From: Erwinia_E haradaeae_E
GTDB taxonomy: Bacteria; Pseudomonadota; Gammaproteobacteria; Enterobacterales; Enterobacteriaceae
Length of the DNA stretch: 64,000 nt
Assembly: GCF_900699015.1 (NCBI RefSeq)
Contig: NZ_LR217737.1
Location: forward strand, 310,001-374,000
Direction: 5' to 3'
In this document: piece after piece, positions 1 through 10,662 of the stretch
Position numbering within the stretch: the first letter of the stretch is position 1
How the letters are laid out: every line of letters starts with the position of its first letter
Made by a program: the position numbers and the translations under genes
The notes under the pieces: generated by a model
What the model saw: only the letters and a program-made list of their open reading frames with translations
Told to the model about the DNA's origin: nothing
Databases searched by the model: none

Positions 1-1839
1 ATTCGCATGTATTTTTTCCGTCAGAGACTAGCCGTAGTAGGTCCGGATTTACCAGTTCGTAAGAATTTATTTAATCAATTATTGAAATCAAGAGTAATTA
101 AAAAAGCTATAGAAGACGAGGCCTACAGCAAGCAAATTTCCAAAGAGCAAGCAAAAAAGAACGCTGTAGATATTATGGAAGAAATTGCTTCTAATCCATC
201 TAATATAGTTCTTTATTTTACAGCTCCAGTGATGAGATGGACATGGAAACGACTCTATAAAAGTATCAATATTAATGGAGTTGAGAGGGTGCGATATTTA
301 TCACAAGCTGGGAATGAGATTGTCTATGTCCCTTGTCATCGTAGCCATATAGATTATCTGCTTCTTTCTTATGTTCTTTATAATCAGGGATTGGTTCCAC
401 CCTATATTGCTGCTGGTATTAACCTTAATTTCTGGCCAGTGGGTTCTCTTTTTAGGCATTTAGGTGCATTTTTTATTCGCCGCACTTTTAGGGGAAATAA
501 GCTTTATGCTACGGTCTTTCGTCAGTACTTAATTAATCTTTTTACCTCTGGGGCTTCAGTAGAATATTTTATTGAAGGAGGACGTTCACGTACTGGTTAT
601 TTACTAACTCCAAAAACTGGTATCTTATCTATAACAATACAGGCTATGCTTCGTAGCGGCTATCGTCCAATTGTTTTTATACCGATCTACATTGGTTATG
701 AACATATTGTAGAATCTAAAACTTACGCTAATGAATTACGTGGCACGACTAAAAAAACAGAGGGGGTTATATCAATTTTACGAGCGTTATGTTGTTTAAG
801 AAATCTTGGTCAAAGTTATATAAATTTTGGCGATCCATTTGTATTAGAAGATTATTTAACTGAGCGCATTCCAGATTGGCGAAATGATATTAATGCACTA
901 GAATCTCAACGACCTATCTGGTTAACAGAAATAGTTGATAATATTGCACAGCAAATTATGATACGAATCAACAACGCTGTAGTAGTGAATACAATGAATC
1001 TATGTTCAACTGCTTTATTAGCTTCACGTACTCATTCCTTATCTCGTCAACAGTTAATTATACAACTTGATTGTTATATAAGCTTATTACGAAACATTCC
1101 TTATTCCTCTGAGTTAATTTTGCCAACAATGACATCTAAAGAATTATTGGATGATGCGTTAAGTATGGATAAATTTGATATATTTCAAGATAGTATAGAT
1201 GATGTAATCATTCTAAAACCTAAACAAGCAATATTAGCTACTTATTATCGGAATAATATTTCTCATATATTAGTAATACCATCACTAATTGCGTCTATTT
1301 TTATGACTAATAGAGTAGTTAGCTATTTTGATCTTGTTCAACAAATATATGTGATTTATCCTTTTATTAAAAATGAATTGTTTTTGCGATGGGATACTAA
1401 TGATATTTCTAAAGTTCTAGAGATGTTAATTATTGAAATGGAGCAACAGGGTTTATTGATAGAAGAAGACAGTGGTTTTAGATTAAATCCAGATAATTTT
1501 CATACTTTACAGATTTTATCGGAAGGAAGTCGCATAATTTTACAGCGTTATACTATCATCTTTTATCTTCTTAGTATTTCTTCGATTATTGACCGTAGAG
1601 TATTAAAAAAACAGAGTCAAATGATAGCACAGCGTTTATCTGTTTTATCTGGTATTAATCTTTTAGAGTATTTTGATCAGGTAGTTTTTAGTTCTTTAGT
1701 ATTAACGTTACGCAATCAAGGATATATGAGGGACTTAAGTTGTCCTAATCAAGAAAGAGCTAGACAGGCTTATCAGTTATTCTCTAATTTAGTGGATGAA
1801 AATATACGGATTATTATTGAGAATGTAGTAAAGCATTGA
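1..1839 (+). CDS. plsB: Glycerol-3-phosphate acyltransferase PlsB, 5' end outside window
   Basis: Inner-membrane enzyme that transfers an acyl group to the sn-1 position of glycerol-3-phosphate, the first step of phospholipid synthesis. The frame is open from base 1, so the gene begins upstream; about 612 codons are visible against about 807 residues in E. coli. Counting from the ATG at 7, the acyltransferase block I HRSHID lies at residues 111-116, which matches the E. coli histidine at about 306 after adding the missing N-terminus. Blocks GAFFIRR, FIEGGRSRTG and IVFIPIYIGYE follow in the expected order. The C-terminal half is complete and uninterrupted. It works upstream of CdsA, also in this window. 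Identity is very secure; only the start is unseen. Confidence 0.96.
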   Translation: MRMYFFRQRLAVVGPDLPVRKNLFNQLLKSRVIKKAIEDEAYSKQISKEQAKKNAVDIMEEIASNPSNIVLYFTAPVMRWTWKRLYKSININGVERVRYLSQAGNEIVYVPCHRSHIDYLLLSYVLYNQGLVPPYIAAGINLNFWPVGSLFRHLGAFFIRRTFRGNKLYATVFRQYLINLFTSGASVEYFIEGGRSRTGYLLTPKTGILSITIQAMLRSGYRPIVFIPIYIGYEHIVESKTYANELRGTTKKTEGVISILRALCCLRNLGQSYINFGDPFVLEDYLTERIPDWRNDINALESQRPIWLTEIVDNIAQQIMIRINNAVVVNTMNLCSTALLASRTHSLSRQQLIIQLDCYISLLRNIPYSSELILPTMTSKELLDDALSMDKFDIFQDSIDDVIILKPKQAILATYYRNNISHILVIPSLIASIFMTNRVVSYFDLVQQIYVIYPFIKNELFLRWDTNDISKVLEMLIIEMEQQGLLIEEDSGFRLNPDNFHTLQILSEGSRIILQRYTIIFYLLSISSIIDRRVLKKQSQMIAQRLSVLSGINLLEYFDQVVFSSLVLTLRNQGYMRDLSCPNQERARQAYQLFSNLVDENIRIIIENVVKH

Positions 1840-2001
1840 TAGTGATATTCGCTGTCTTATACCAAGGGGGATATGAATAAATTCTAGAAAGATTTACTAT
1901 AAAATTTATCAGATATATAACAGACTCAGAGTTCATTTAAGAATTTTGTAAAGTGAGGTGTTAAATTATATGTTTAAATACTCAGAATAAATGGGGATAG
2001 C

Positions 2002-3021
2002 ATGAGATTTTTGGTTACAGGTGTAGCTGGATTTATTGGGATGCATGTTACTCAATCCCTTTTAAAGGCAGGCCATGAGGTTATTGGTATCGATAATTTA
2101 AATAATTATCATAATGATATGATGTTAAAACTAGATCGATTATCCATTATTAGCAAGGAAGATAACTTTACTTTTATTAAATGTGATATAGTGAATCGAG
2201 AAGAAATAGTGGATTTATTTCGCTATTATTATTTTCAGCGTGTTATACATCTTGCTGCTTACGCAGGTGTTCGTAAGTCTTTGAATGATCCTTTTTCATA
2301 CGCTAATTCTAATATTTTAGGATATCTAAATATTTTAGAAGGTTGTCGTCACAATAAAATAGAGCACCTTCTTTATGCTTCGTCTAGCTCAGTATATGGT
2401 CTTAATAACAATATGCCATATTTAATAGATGATGATACGACTCAGCCGATTTCTTTTTATGCTGTTACTAAAAAATCTAATGAATTAATGTCTCATAGTT
2501 ATTCTTATTTATATGGGGTCCCTACGACTGGTCTTCGATTTTTTACTGTATATGGACCGTGGGGTCGTCCGGATATGGCATTATTTAAGTTTACAAGAGC
2601 CATGCTTTCTGGTGAAAAAATAAATGTCTATAATTATGGTAATATGCAGCGTGACTTTACGTATATTGATGACTTAGTTGGTGTTGTTATTTCTTTACAA
2701 AATATTATTCCAGATAAACGCAAAGATGTAGTGACTAAAAGAGAAGATGATATTTCTCATAGATCTGTGCCTTATCAGATTTATAATATTGGTAATAGTA
2801 AACCTATAAGTTTGATTGCTTATATTCATGCTTTAGAAAAAGCATTAGGGCGGGTAGCAGATAAGAATATGTTGCCGATGCAGGCTGGTGATATGCTTCG
2901 AACACATGCTGATATTAGTTCATTAGTTCAAGTTCTTGGTTCTGTATCTCATACTGCAGTAGAAGTGGGTGTGGCACATTTTATTGCATGGTATCAGAAT
3001 TATTATAACAATATAAAATAG
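2002..3021 (+). CDS. NAD-dependent UDP-sugar epimerase, probably UDP-glucuronate 4-epimerase
   Basis: Extended short-chain dehydrogenase/reductase, 339 aa. The N-terminal Rossmann motif GVAGFIG is at residues 7-13. The serine-rich stretch SSSSVYG lies near 127-133, and the catalytic pair Y153-x3-K157 is in SFYAVTK. The end contains the NIGNSKPI segment typical of the uronate epimerase branch. The likely reaction interconverts UDP-glucuronate and UDP-galacturonate. The ugd gene at 42-43.6 kb would supply the substrate, which supports this reading, but the exact sugar is inferred. The start ATG follows a GGGG at 1993-1996. It stands alone after plsB and before a long spacer. Alternatives are a UDP-glucose/galactose 4-epimerase or another capsule or O-antigen epimerase. 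Confidence 0.85.
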   Translation: MRFLVTGVAGFIGMHVTQSLLKAGHEVIGIDNLNNYHNDMMLKLDRLSIISKEDNFTFIKCDIVNREEIVDLFRYYYFQRVIHLAAYAGVRKSLNDPFSYANSNILGYLNILEGCRHNKIEHLLYASSSSVYGLNNNMPYLIDDDTTQPISFYAVTKKSNELMSHSYSYLYGVPTTGLRFFTVYGPWGRPDMALFKFTRAMLSGEKINVYNYGNMQRDFTYIDDLVGVVISLQNIIPDKRKDVVTKREDDISHRSVPYQIYNIGNSKPISLIAYIHALEKALGRVADKNMLPMQAGDMLRTHADISSLVQVLGSVSHTAVEVGVAHFIAWYQNYYNNIK

Positions 3022-4946
3022 AGTATTGTGATCTAGCTTTTTTGATATAGTTTATATGAGTATATTGAAGCTTAATAACAAGGTTTTATAAGCTGACACA
3101 TTATAAAAATATCTAATTGTACTTATTGAATAAAGGCAATAACTAGTAAAAATTTCTTCAAATGATATATTGTCTTTTCGTCGAAAATATAAAGAGTTGA
3201 AGATACTATCTTTAATAGTCTTTTAAGACAGGATTTAATCTATTCAGAAAGAGATGTGCATAGAAATCAAAGTTTAGTTTTTTATCAGAGTTTTAAGTAT
3301 ATTATTTATTTTATATTCATTTAATTATCTTTAATATTATCGTTATATTTATGTGATAAGCTTCAATAACTGTATTTTAATGATATTAAAATATTCGTAA
3401 TCTCTTATTAGGAAGAGACTGTTGTCCTATGTTAGGGTAGATATATACTTTATTATAAGCTTAGCATTTTATTCGTGATTTTTGATAATTTTTCCAAAAA
3501 ATCTTTGTAATGACTAGACCAAAAGATAATTAAATAGTATGTATTTTTATGTATAAAGAGTTGACAGATCTTGATCTATGCGGATCAGATTTTATATGAA
3601 TGATGAAAGTCAGATAATCTGATTCAATAATAATCGATAAATTTGAGTGTTAGATTATTCATAAAAATAGATATAGTAATTTCTATGATTACTAATTTTC
3701 ATATGAAATATGGTTGATTGATTGAGATCGATTTTATTAGAGATCGGTTTCTAGATTATTTTATTAAATATTTTAGTGAATATGAGATACTTGTCTTTAT
3801 AGTGATGGAACATCAGTTCTTACTGTAAGTTAATTAAGAGTATATCATATGATTATATACTGATCATATCCTAATATATTATGGTACTTAATTCTTATTA
3901 ATGAGTGATACTATTTGAATTCTTAACATTATAGAAGATAGAGATGTAGGTCATTATGGAAAATTTTTTATAATTTTTGTTAGGTTGTTATTTTAATTTA
4001 TAGCATTCAACTAAATTTAACACTTTGCTTCTTTAATAAAGAATAGTCATAATCTTTACTGTTTAATCTATTTTATTTCTCTTGATAAATTTTGTAAGAT
4101 AACAAATTTTATAGTAATGCTTATGGATTAGAGACAATTATAATCAGATTGTATAAGTTTATATAATATGTACTCTACTTTTATTCAATAGATTCTATGT
4201 TAGAAAATATAGGTTTTATTGATATCATTCGGGTACAATTTTTTTAAAATTAGTATAAGATTAGTTTAAAAATATATTATCTTATAATATTTTAGCTGGA
4301 TATTCTTAGATAACCGCGTGATTAAAATTACTGAAAATTTTATATGCATTCAAATATATTTCTAAAAATACAGTAATATTTTTTGATAAAAACATGATAT
4401 ATCTCTGATATGATCAGAGTGATTATATCAATTGTTGATTTTATTTGATCTTTATCAAGAAAGTTAACTTTATTTTTTACTAAAAATATAAGACAGATTA
4501 CAAGAATCTAATGTTCTTTTCTATTAGAGTATCAAGTAATATATTTAAATCAGATGATAGATGGATTCTTCATTAATCATATTAGTATTCTTAATCATAT
4601 TATTGATGCTCAACAATACTAGTATTTATACACTTCAAGTAGTGATAGATGGTTAAAATAATTTAGATTAAAGGATTTAATAAATTTTCTTTTATAGAAA
4701 ATTTATTAAAGATATTTATTTATAAGTTCGTAAACTTAGTGGTAATAGCATAAACCATACTTAATATTTATGGCTAGCTTTATAAGTTAGATACAAGTCT
4801 ATTCTTTAGTTTAATTATAGGGGGTGAGTTATAGATAAAACTATAATATTTATACATAAATCTAAATTTATATAATCTAATTGCATTTTTAGATGGAGAT
4901 ATTTCTATTAATTTTTAACAAATGATCTAGATTTAGGATTAATATT
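3022..4946. other. AT-rich spacer between epimerase gene and ribD
   Basis: About 1.9 kb with stops in all frames, mostly A/T. I see no recognisable protein fragment, tRNA or strong terminator. In E. coli nrdR precedes ribD; no readable nrdR remnant was found here. Probably decayed DNA. Confidence 0.7.
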
Positions 4947-6080
4947 ATGAGTGACAAGGTTTATATGGCTCGTGCTTTAGAGCTAGCTTATCGCGGTCGG
5001 TTTACTACTGCGCCAAACCCCAATGTTGGATGTGTATTAGTGCGTAACAATTCTATTGTTGGAGAAGGTTATCATCAGTACAGAGGTGGTCTACATGCGG
5101 AAGCTCATGCGCTCATTATGGCTGGTGAAAAATCGAAAGGAGCTACTGCTTATATAACTCTTGAGCCATGTACTTATCATGGTTGTACTCCGCCATGCTC
5201 TGATGCGCTTATTTCTTCTGGGATAACTCGGGTAGTTGTGGCTATGAAAGACCCAAATCCTAAAATATCAGGACATGGAATATATCGATTGAGACAGGCA
5301 GGCTTGCATGTTTCTGAAGGACTAATGGCACCCGAAGCAGAAAAAATAAATCGTGGTTTTCTTAAGCGCATGCGTAGAGGTTTGCCTTGGATACAATTAA
5401 AATTAGGGGTGTCACTGGATGGAAGAACAGCAGTGTCAAATGGAGAAAGTAAGTGGATAACATCCAGGGAATCAAGGCTTGATGTGCAAAATTTACGGGC
5501 GCAAAGTTCAGCAATTCTTAGCACTAGTACTACTATCATAATGGATAATCCAGCATTAACTGTCCGCCATCAGGAACTAGATAGTGCTAATATAGAAGTT
5601 TATCCATTAGATATGTTTAAACAACCAGTTCGTATAATTATTGATAATAAAAATCGTATTAGCCCTAAGTATCGAATTATTAACGAACCTGGAGAAACCT
5701 GGTTAGTACGAACTATATATAATAAGCTAGAATGGCCAAGTAATGTCAAGCAGTTAGATGTATTATATCATGATGATCGTCTTGATTTATATTCTATGTT
5801 TTTAGAATTAGGAGCCAAACAAATTAATGTAATTTTAGTAGAGGCTGGAGCAAAATTTGCTGGTACGTTATTAAATGAAAAGTTGGTAGATGAATTAATT
5901 ATTTATCTCGCTCCTAAACTAATAGGTTCGACTGGACGTAGTTTATGTGAGATATATCCACTACAGAGATTACAAGATGCTCCTGGTTTTGATTTTACTG
6001 ATATTTGTCAGGTTGGTCCTGATGTCAAACTAATTTTGACGCCACATACTGTTACTACTCAAACTGAATCATTTTTGTGA
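4947..6080 (+). CDS. ribD: Bifunctional riboflavin biosynthesis deaminase/reductase RibD
   Basis: Catalyses the second and third steps of riboflavin synthesis: deamination of the diaminopyrimidine from GTP, then NADPH-dependent reduction of its ribosyl side chain. The 377-aa protein has the N-terminal zinc deaminase domain with HAE at residue 50, PC at 74-75 and PPC ending at 84; H50, C75 and C84 are the zinc ligand positions of E. coli RibD. The reductase domain begins near residue 146 (IQLKLGVSLDGRTA). It is the first gene of a ribD-ribH-nusB-thiL run in the same order as E. coli. Full length and intact. Riboflavin provisioning is a common reason for insect symbionts to retain this pathway, which is inference here. 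Confidence 0.97.
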   Translation: MSDKVYMARALELAYRGRFTTAPNPNVGCVLVRNNSIVGEGYHQYRGGLHAEAHALIMAGEKSKGATAYITLEPCTYHGCTPPCSDALISSGITRVVVAMKDPNPKISGHGIYRLRQAGLHVSEGLMAPEAEKINRGFLKRMRRGLPWIQLKLGVSLDGRTAVSNGESKWITSRESRLDVQNLRAQSSAILSTSTTIIMDNPALTVRHQELDSANIEVYPLDMFKQPVRIIIDNKNRISPKYRIINEPGETWLVRTIYNKLEWPSNVKQLDVLYHDDRLDLYSMFLELGAKQINVILVEAGAKFAGTLLNEKLVDELIIYLAPKLIGSTGRSLCEIYPLQRLQDAPGFDFTDICQVGPDVKLILTPHTVTTQTESFL

Positions 6081-6137
6081 GTAGTATGACATACTAATTG
6101 TATTTTCATATATAATATTAACCTTGGAAGAAAGATC

Positions 6138-6608
6138 ATGAATCTTATTGAAGCTGCTATTATTACTCCAAGTGCTCGTATTGTTTTAGTTATTGCTCGG
6201 TTTAATAATTTTATTAATGATTGTCTTTTGAGTGGTGCTATTGATGTATTAAAACGTATTGGTCAAGTTCCAGACGATTATATAACTGTAGTTTGGGTTC
6301 CTGGCGCTTATGAACTTCCACTAGTCGCTAAAATATTAGCTAAATCTGGAAAATATGATGCAATTATAGCACTTGGAACTGTTATCAGGGGTAGTACTTC
6401 TCATTTTGAGTTTATAGCTAGTACAGTTAGTTCAGGATTAGCTCATGTAGCAATGAGTAGTGAGATTCCTGTTTCTTTTGGTGTTCTTACAACAGATAAT
6501 ATTGAACAGGCTATAGAGCGTGCTGGCATGAAAGAAGGAAACAAAGGTGTCGAGGCTGCTATCACGGTTCTCGAAATGATTAATATATTACAATCTATTA
6601 AGACTTGA
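6138..6608 (+). CDS. ribH: 6,7-dimethyl-8-ribityllumazine synthase
   Basis: Condenses 5-amino-6-ribitylamino-uracil with dihydroxybutanone phosphate to form lumazine, the penultimate step of riboflavin synthesis (called ribE in E. coli, ribH elsewhere). The 156 aa equal the usual length. Family segments seen are VIARFNNFIN near the N-terminus, WVPGAYELP, and ALGTVIRGSTSHFEF with the catalytic-region histidine. It lies 57 nt after ribD, with a purine-rich GGAAGAAAG run just before the ATG, and 18 nt before nusB. Riboflavin synthase and the GTP cyclohydrolase II gene are not in this window. Confidence 0.97.
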   Translation: MNLIEAAIITPSARIVLVIARFNNFINDCLLSGAIDVLKRIGQVPDDYITVVWVPGAYELPLVAKILAKSGKYDAIIALGTVIRGSTSHFEFIASTVSSGLAHVAMSSEIPVSFGVLTTDNIEQAIERAGMKEGNKGVEAAITVLEMINILQSIKT

Positions 6609-6626
6609 TCTAGGAGAGAGCGTTCA

Positions 6627-7046
6627 GTGAATCCTTCTGCTCGACGTCGTGCCCGAGAATGCGCTGTTCAGGCGCTTTATGCTTGGCAAGTTTCTCATAA
6701 TCATATCTCAGAAATTGAATACCAGGTGCTGGAAGAACAAAATATTAAAGAAATTGATATTATTTATTTTCGTGATTTAATTAATGGTATTGTTATGCAT
6801 GATACTCAGCTAGATAGGTTGATAGAGCCACATTTATCTCGTGACTTAGCTGATTTAGGGTTAGTAGAAAAAGCTATCTTACGTATTGCATTATTTGAGT
6901 TATATAATCGTTCGGATGTTCCTTATAAAGTGGCTATCAATGAAGGCATAGAACTAGCAAAAGTATTTGGTGCACAAGATAGTCATAAATTTATTAATGG
7001 AGTATTAGATAAGGCTTCTTTACATATTCGTAAGAGTTTTATATAA
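6627..7046 (+). CDS. nusB: Transcription antitermination/rRNA processing factor NusB
   Basis: RNA-binding all-helical protein that, with ribosomal protein S10 (NusE), binds boxA of rRNA leaders and prevents premature termination. The 139 aa equal E. coli NusB. The N-terminal SARRRARECAVQALYAWQ and the C-terminal VPYKVAINEGIELAKVFG plus FINGVLDK segments are diagnostic. Translation starts at GTG 6627, preceded by GGAGAGAG at 6613-6620; no nearby ATG gives the conserved N-terminus. It is co-oriented and closely spaced with ribH. No rRNA operon is visible in this window. Confidence 0.96.
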   Translation: MNPSARRRARECAVQALYAWQVSHNHISEIEYQVLEEQNIKEIDIIYFRDLINGIVMHDTQLDRLIEPHLSRDLADLGLVEKAILRIALFELYNRSDVPYKVAINEGIELAKVFGAQDSHKFINGVLDKASLHIRKSFI

Positions 7047-7096
7047 TCTTTATTGATTTCCATAGTTAGTCTCATTTTAAATTTCGGAGGTTGAAA

Positions 7097-8083
7097 ATGG
7101 GTACTAATGAATCTCAATTAATTTTACGTTATTTTGATCGGGCTGTCTATACTAAAAAAGATGTAGAACAAGGTATAGGAGACGATTGTGCATTGGTTAA
7201 TGTTTCAGAGAATCATAGCTTAGCTATTAGTACTGATACATTAGTAGAAGGTGTTCATTTTCTTCAGGATATTAATCCTGGTGATCTTGCTTATAAAGCA
7301 TTAGCTGTGAACTTGAGCGATTTAGCTGCAACAGGTGCAGATCCTACATGGTTAACATTATCAATAACATTACCGTATGTAAATGATCAGTGGTTACAGG
7401 TTTTTAGTGATGCTTTTTTTGATGGTTTAGCTTCTTATAATATACAGTTAATTGGTGGTAATACAACACGAGGTCCTTTAAGTATAACGTTAGGTATTTA
7501 TGGAACAGTTCCTCATGGAAGCGCACTTAGGCGTAGCGGGGCATGTATTGGTGATTGGATTTATGTCACAGGTACGTTAGGTGATAGTATGGCGGGTTTA
7601 TTGTTATTAAACAATAAAGTGTCAATTAATAATTCAATTATTCAAGATATACTGATTAAACGACATTTAAGACCTATTCCTCGAGTCTTACAGGGAAAAC
7701 TATTACGATATTTAGCTAGTTCTGCTATTGATCTTTCAGACGGTCTACTTTCGGATCTGAGTCAGATCCTTAAGGCTAGTTCTTGTGGTGCTCGCCTTGA
7801 CTTGAATGCCTTACCTCTTTCATCTGAGGTTCGAGGTCATTTTCCATATTGGAAGGCTTTGAAATGGGCTCTTAGTGGTGGAGAAGATTATGAGTTATGT
7901 TTTACTATATCCGATAAAAACCGATTAGATTTGGATGCTAAGATGAAAAAATGCGGGGTAGCATATACTTGTATTGGTAAAATTATGCCGAAAAGCGAAG
8001 GTTTAACTATTTTTGATCATAACAAGCTAGTTGATATGCCTATCCAAGGATTTGATCATTTTATCAACAATGATTTAGAATAG
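7097..8083 (+). CDS. thiL: Thiamine-monophosphate kinase ThiL
   Basis: Phosphorylates thiamine monophosphate to the active cofactor thiamine diphosphate, using ATP. The protein shows the PurM/ThiL-family N-terminal GIGDDCALV, then STDTLVEGVHF, NLSDLAATGADP and the glycine-rich IGGNTTRG; IDLSDGLLSDL and SGGEDYELCF follow in the C-terminal domain. I place the start at ATG 7097 and not at the in-frame TTG 7091, because GGAGG at 7086-7090 touches that TTG but lies 6 nt before the ATG, and E. coli ThiL begins at the same point. That gives 328 aa, close to the usual 325. pgpA, which follows thiL in E. coli, is missing. Confidence 0.95.
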   Translation: MGTNESQLILRYFDRAVYTKKDVEQGIGDDCALVNVSENHSLAISTDTLVEGVHFLQDINPGDLAYKALAVNLSDLAATGADPTWLTLSITLPYVNDQWLQVFSDAFFDGLASYNIQLIGGNTTRGPLSITLGIYGTVPHGSALRRSGACIGDWIYVTGTLGDSMAGLLLLNNKVSINNSIIQDILIKRHLRPIPRVLQGKLLRYLASSAIDLSDGLLSDLSQILKASSCGARLDLNALPLSSEVRGHFPYWKALKWALSGGEDYELCFTISDKNRLDLDAKMKKCGVAYTCIGKIMPKSEGLTIFDHNKLVDMPIQGFDHFINNDLE

Positions 8084-8809
8084 ATGTCAACTTATTATTT
8101 ATTGTTATAATTGTAAAGTTGGCGTAGTAGGTCTAGTAGTTATTGAGACTAAAAAGGGAGTTATAATAATAATCATTAATTTCTTTATACATGAAGTATT
8201 TCTTTTTATAAGAACTCTATCTATTTTCTACACTTTATTGCCAATATGATATTTTATATCATTATTTGTGTTATTATGTAAAAATTTATAATTGATATAC
8301 ATTTTATGTCAAGTTAAGGAGATATTAATATTCTTAAATATTTATTTTTTTGAAAATCATGAGAAAATATTAGATTTTACATGATTTAGTTTGAATAATA
8401 CAAAGAGTTAGTACGAAATAAGCACTAGATAATAGCAGATATTTTATTTTTTTATTGATGATTATCATATAGTCTAATATTTTTATTCATTAGATAAACA
8501 TATTAGAACTGGTATTTTTATCAAAATAATTTATGTGAATGTAGATTTATTTTGTTAATTATTAATTTTTTATTTCGACTCTATTTATTATATAAATAAT
8601 ATACATATATTTTATTATATATCTATTTATATATTTTAGGTCTTTATGTAATTCAATGTATTTTTCTAGTAAAATATTCTTTTAGTTTACAATTCAATCC
8701 TCTATCTATTTATTGAGATCAATTATTTTATTGGTAATAAATATAATGTATTTAAAAAATATGTATGATTTTATATTATTTAGATGATTTTTAATTATTC
8801 ATCTATGTG
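8084..8809. other. AT-rich spacer between convergent thiL and serS
   Basis: About 730 bases with no readable gene. E. coli has pgpA after thiL, but no PgpA-like segment can be read. A small hairpin next to the serS stop is listed separately. Confidence 0.7.
8781..8805 (-). terminator. Hairpin just after serS stop
   Basis: TAGATGA (8781-8787) pairs perfectly with TCATCTA (8799-8805) around an 11-nt A/T loop, 4 nt past the serS stop on the minus strand. The bases after it on that strand are A/T-rich but not a clean T run, so termination is only possible. Confidence 0.3.
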
Positions 8810-10102
8810 TTAGCCTATAATTGATAAACCATGCATATAAGGGCGAAGCGCTATTGGTACTTCGATTCTACCATCTTCTTGTTGATAATTTTCTATCACA
8901 GCCATTAAAGTTCGCCCTACTGCTAATCCAGACCCATTGAGGGTATGCACTAATTTTGTTTGTTTTTGTCCTTTATATCGATAGCGTGCTTTAATACGAC
9001 GGGATTGAAAATCTCCCATATTTGAACATGAAGATATTTCGCGATAAGTTGATTGAGAAGGTATCCATACTTCTAAATCATAAGTTTTATGTGAACTAAA
9101 GCTCATATCTCCAGTACATAATAGTACAGTACGATATGGAAGATTTAGTAGCTGTAGTACTTTTTCAGCGTGTTGGACTAATTCATCTAGTGCATTCATG
9201 GAATCTTCTGGACGAGTAACCTGTACTATTTCTACTTTATCAAATTGATGCATACGAAGTAATCCGCGTGTATCACGACCATAGGAACCTGCCTCAGATC
9301 GGAAGCAGGGTGTATGTGCAGTCATTTTTAATGGAAGATCTTCTCCGTCTATAATTTCATCACGTATAAGATTGGTTATTGAGACTTCAGATGTTGGAAT
9401 GAGTGCATAGTTGTTTCCAGTGTTTTTCATATTAAAGGGTAAAATATGGAATAAATCTGAACTAAATTTTGGTAATTGACCAGTACCAATTAGACTGGTT
9501 TCATTAATAAGATAAGGAACATATAGTTCTTGATAACCATGTTTTTGAGTATGAAGATTCAGCATAAATTGACTTAGAGCACGATGCATAAGGGCTACTT
9601 GACCTTTCATTACAATAAAACGTGAACCAGTTAATTTTACTGCAGCATCAAAATCTAGACCGTTAGATAATTCACCTAATTGGACATGGTCGCGTACAGG
9701 AAAATTAAACTTCCTTGGTTGGCCCCAGCGTTTTATTTCCTTATTGCTATTGCTATCTTTTCCAATTGGTACCATATCAGAAGGGATATTAGGAATTGAA
9801 ATTAATATGTTATGAATTTCTATAAGGATATCATCGAGTTCTTTTTTAGTTATCTCAATCTGCATGGATACTAGATTCATCTTTTGACAGAATTGACTAA
9901 CATCGTTTCCATGTAACTTTGCTTGTCCAATATATTGAGATTGGGTATTGCGTTCTTTTTGAAGTTTTTCTGTCTTAATTTGTAATATTTTACGTTTTTC
10001 TTCGTATTGGATAAGTTTTTGAACATCTAGAGTGTAACCTCTTCGTGCTAATTTTTTAGAAACTAAGTATGGTTGATGACGCAGGAGTTTTATATCTATC
10101 AT
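8810..10102 (-). CDS. serS: Seryl-tRNA synthetase
   Basis: Class II aminoacyl-tRNA synthetase that charges tRNA-Ser with serine. The 430 aa equal the E. coli length. An N-terminal tRNA-binding coiled coil spans roughly residues 30-100 (KILQIKTEKLQKERN and following). The catalytic domain has motif 2 around 267-291 (FRSEAGSYGRDTRG then MHQFDKVE) and motif 3 near the end (GSGLAVGRTLMAVIENYQ). The start ATG at 10100-10102 gives the standard MIDIKLLR opening. One of its substrates, tRNA-Ser(GGA), is encoded at 53.1 kb. In E. coli the genes upstream of serS are rarA, lolA and ftsK; here that side is decayed DNA. Confidence 0.98.
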   Translation of the reverse strand: MIDIKLLRHQPYLVSKKLARRGYTLDVQKLIQYEEKRKILQIKTEKLQKERNTQSQYIGQAKLHGNDVSQFCQKMNLVSMQIEITKKELDDILIEIHNILISIPNIPSDMVPIGKDSNSNKEIKRWGQPRKFNFPVRDHVQLGELSNGLDFDAAVKLTGSRFIVMKGQVALMHRALSQFMLNLHTQKHGYQELYVPYLINETSLIGTGQLPKFSSDLFHILPFNMKNTGNNYALIPTSEVSITNLIRDEIIDGEDLPLKMTAHTPCFRSEAGSYGRDTRGLLRMHQFDKVEIVQVTRPEDSMNALDELVQHAEKVLQLLNLPYRTVLLCTGDMSFSSHKTYDLEVWIPSQSTYREISSCSNMGDFQSRRIKARYRYKGQKQTKLVHTLNGSGLAVGRTLMAVIENYQQEDGRIEVPIALRPYMHGLSIIG

Positions 10103-10636
10103 GCTGATCCTGTTAATAATAATTTAATAAAGCAGAGTTGATTGATTCCGTAAATAACATATAGATATTTGAATAATCTTAGATTCTATAGAGATATTGA
10201 ATCAAGTGTTTTTTATTCAGTATGGACTATTAAAATGCATACTAAGGACGTTATAGGATAGAAGCAAGATAGATAAGTAATTTTTATTCTAGAGTTCAGT
10301 ATTCTTTTTTCTTTATTATCATTTATTTTATCTATTTCGATATTTTATATTGTCATAGATTATTGAGTTATTGTATATCTTGATATAGAACATATGATAT
10401 TAATAGGATTATTGATGTTAAAATCTGTTTTATGTGAATTTTTTAAAATAATATGTATTGTATTGAGCTTATAAGATAAGTAGTAGTTAGATTGTTTTGT
10501 AGTCAATACTATGGTGGAGCATATAATAAGAATAAATGAAAAGAACTTTTATCACTATACATTAAATTTTATCTTGAAATAGATTTAATTTGATATCTTA
10601 TCAATGCTAAGTATTTACTATATGATGGTGGTATTT

Positions 10637-10662
10637 AAAACCAGTCTAACTGGATTAGACTG
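10637..10662 (-). terminator. Possible minus-strand intrinsic terminator
   Basis: CAGTCTAA (10642-10649), loop CTGGA, then TTAGACTG (10655-10662) form a perfect 8-bp stem. Read on the minus strand the stem is followed by G and then TTTT (complement of AAAA 10637-10640). No intact gene lies just upstream on that strand, only relics, so it may be a leftover of a lost gene or end an RNA from the 11-kb island. Confidence 0.35.

Noticed and set aside
8084..8809. Search for a pgpA remnant after thiL
   Set aside because: No PgpA-like residues are readable in any frame.
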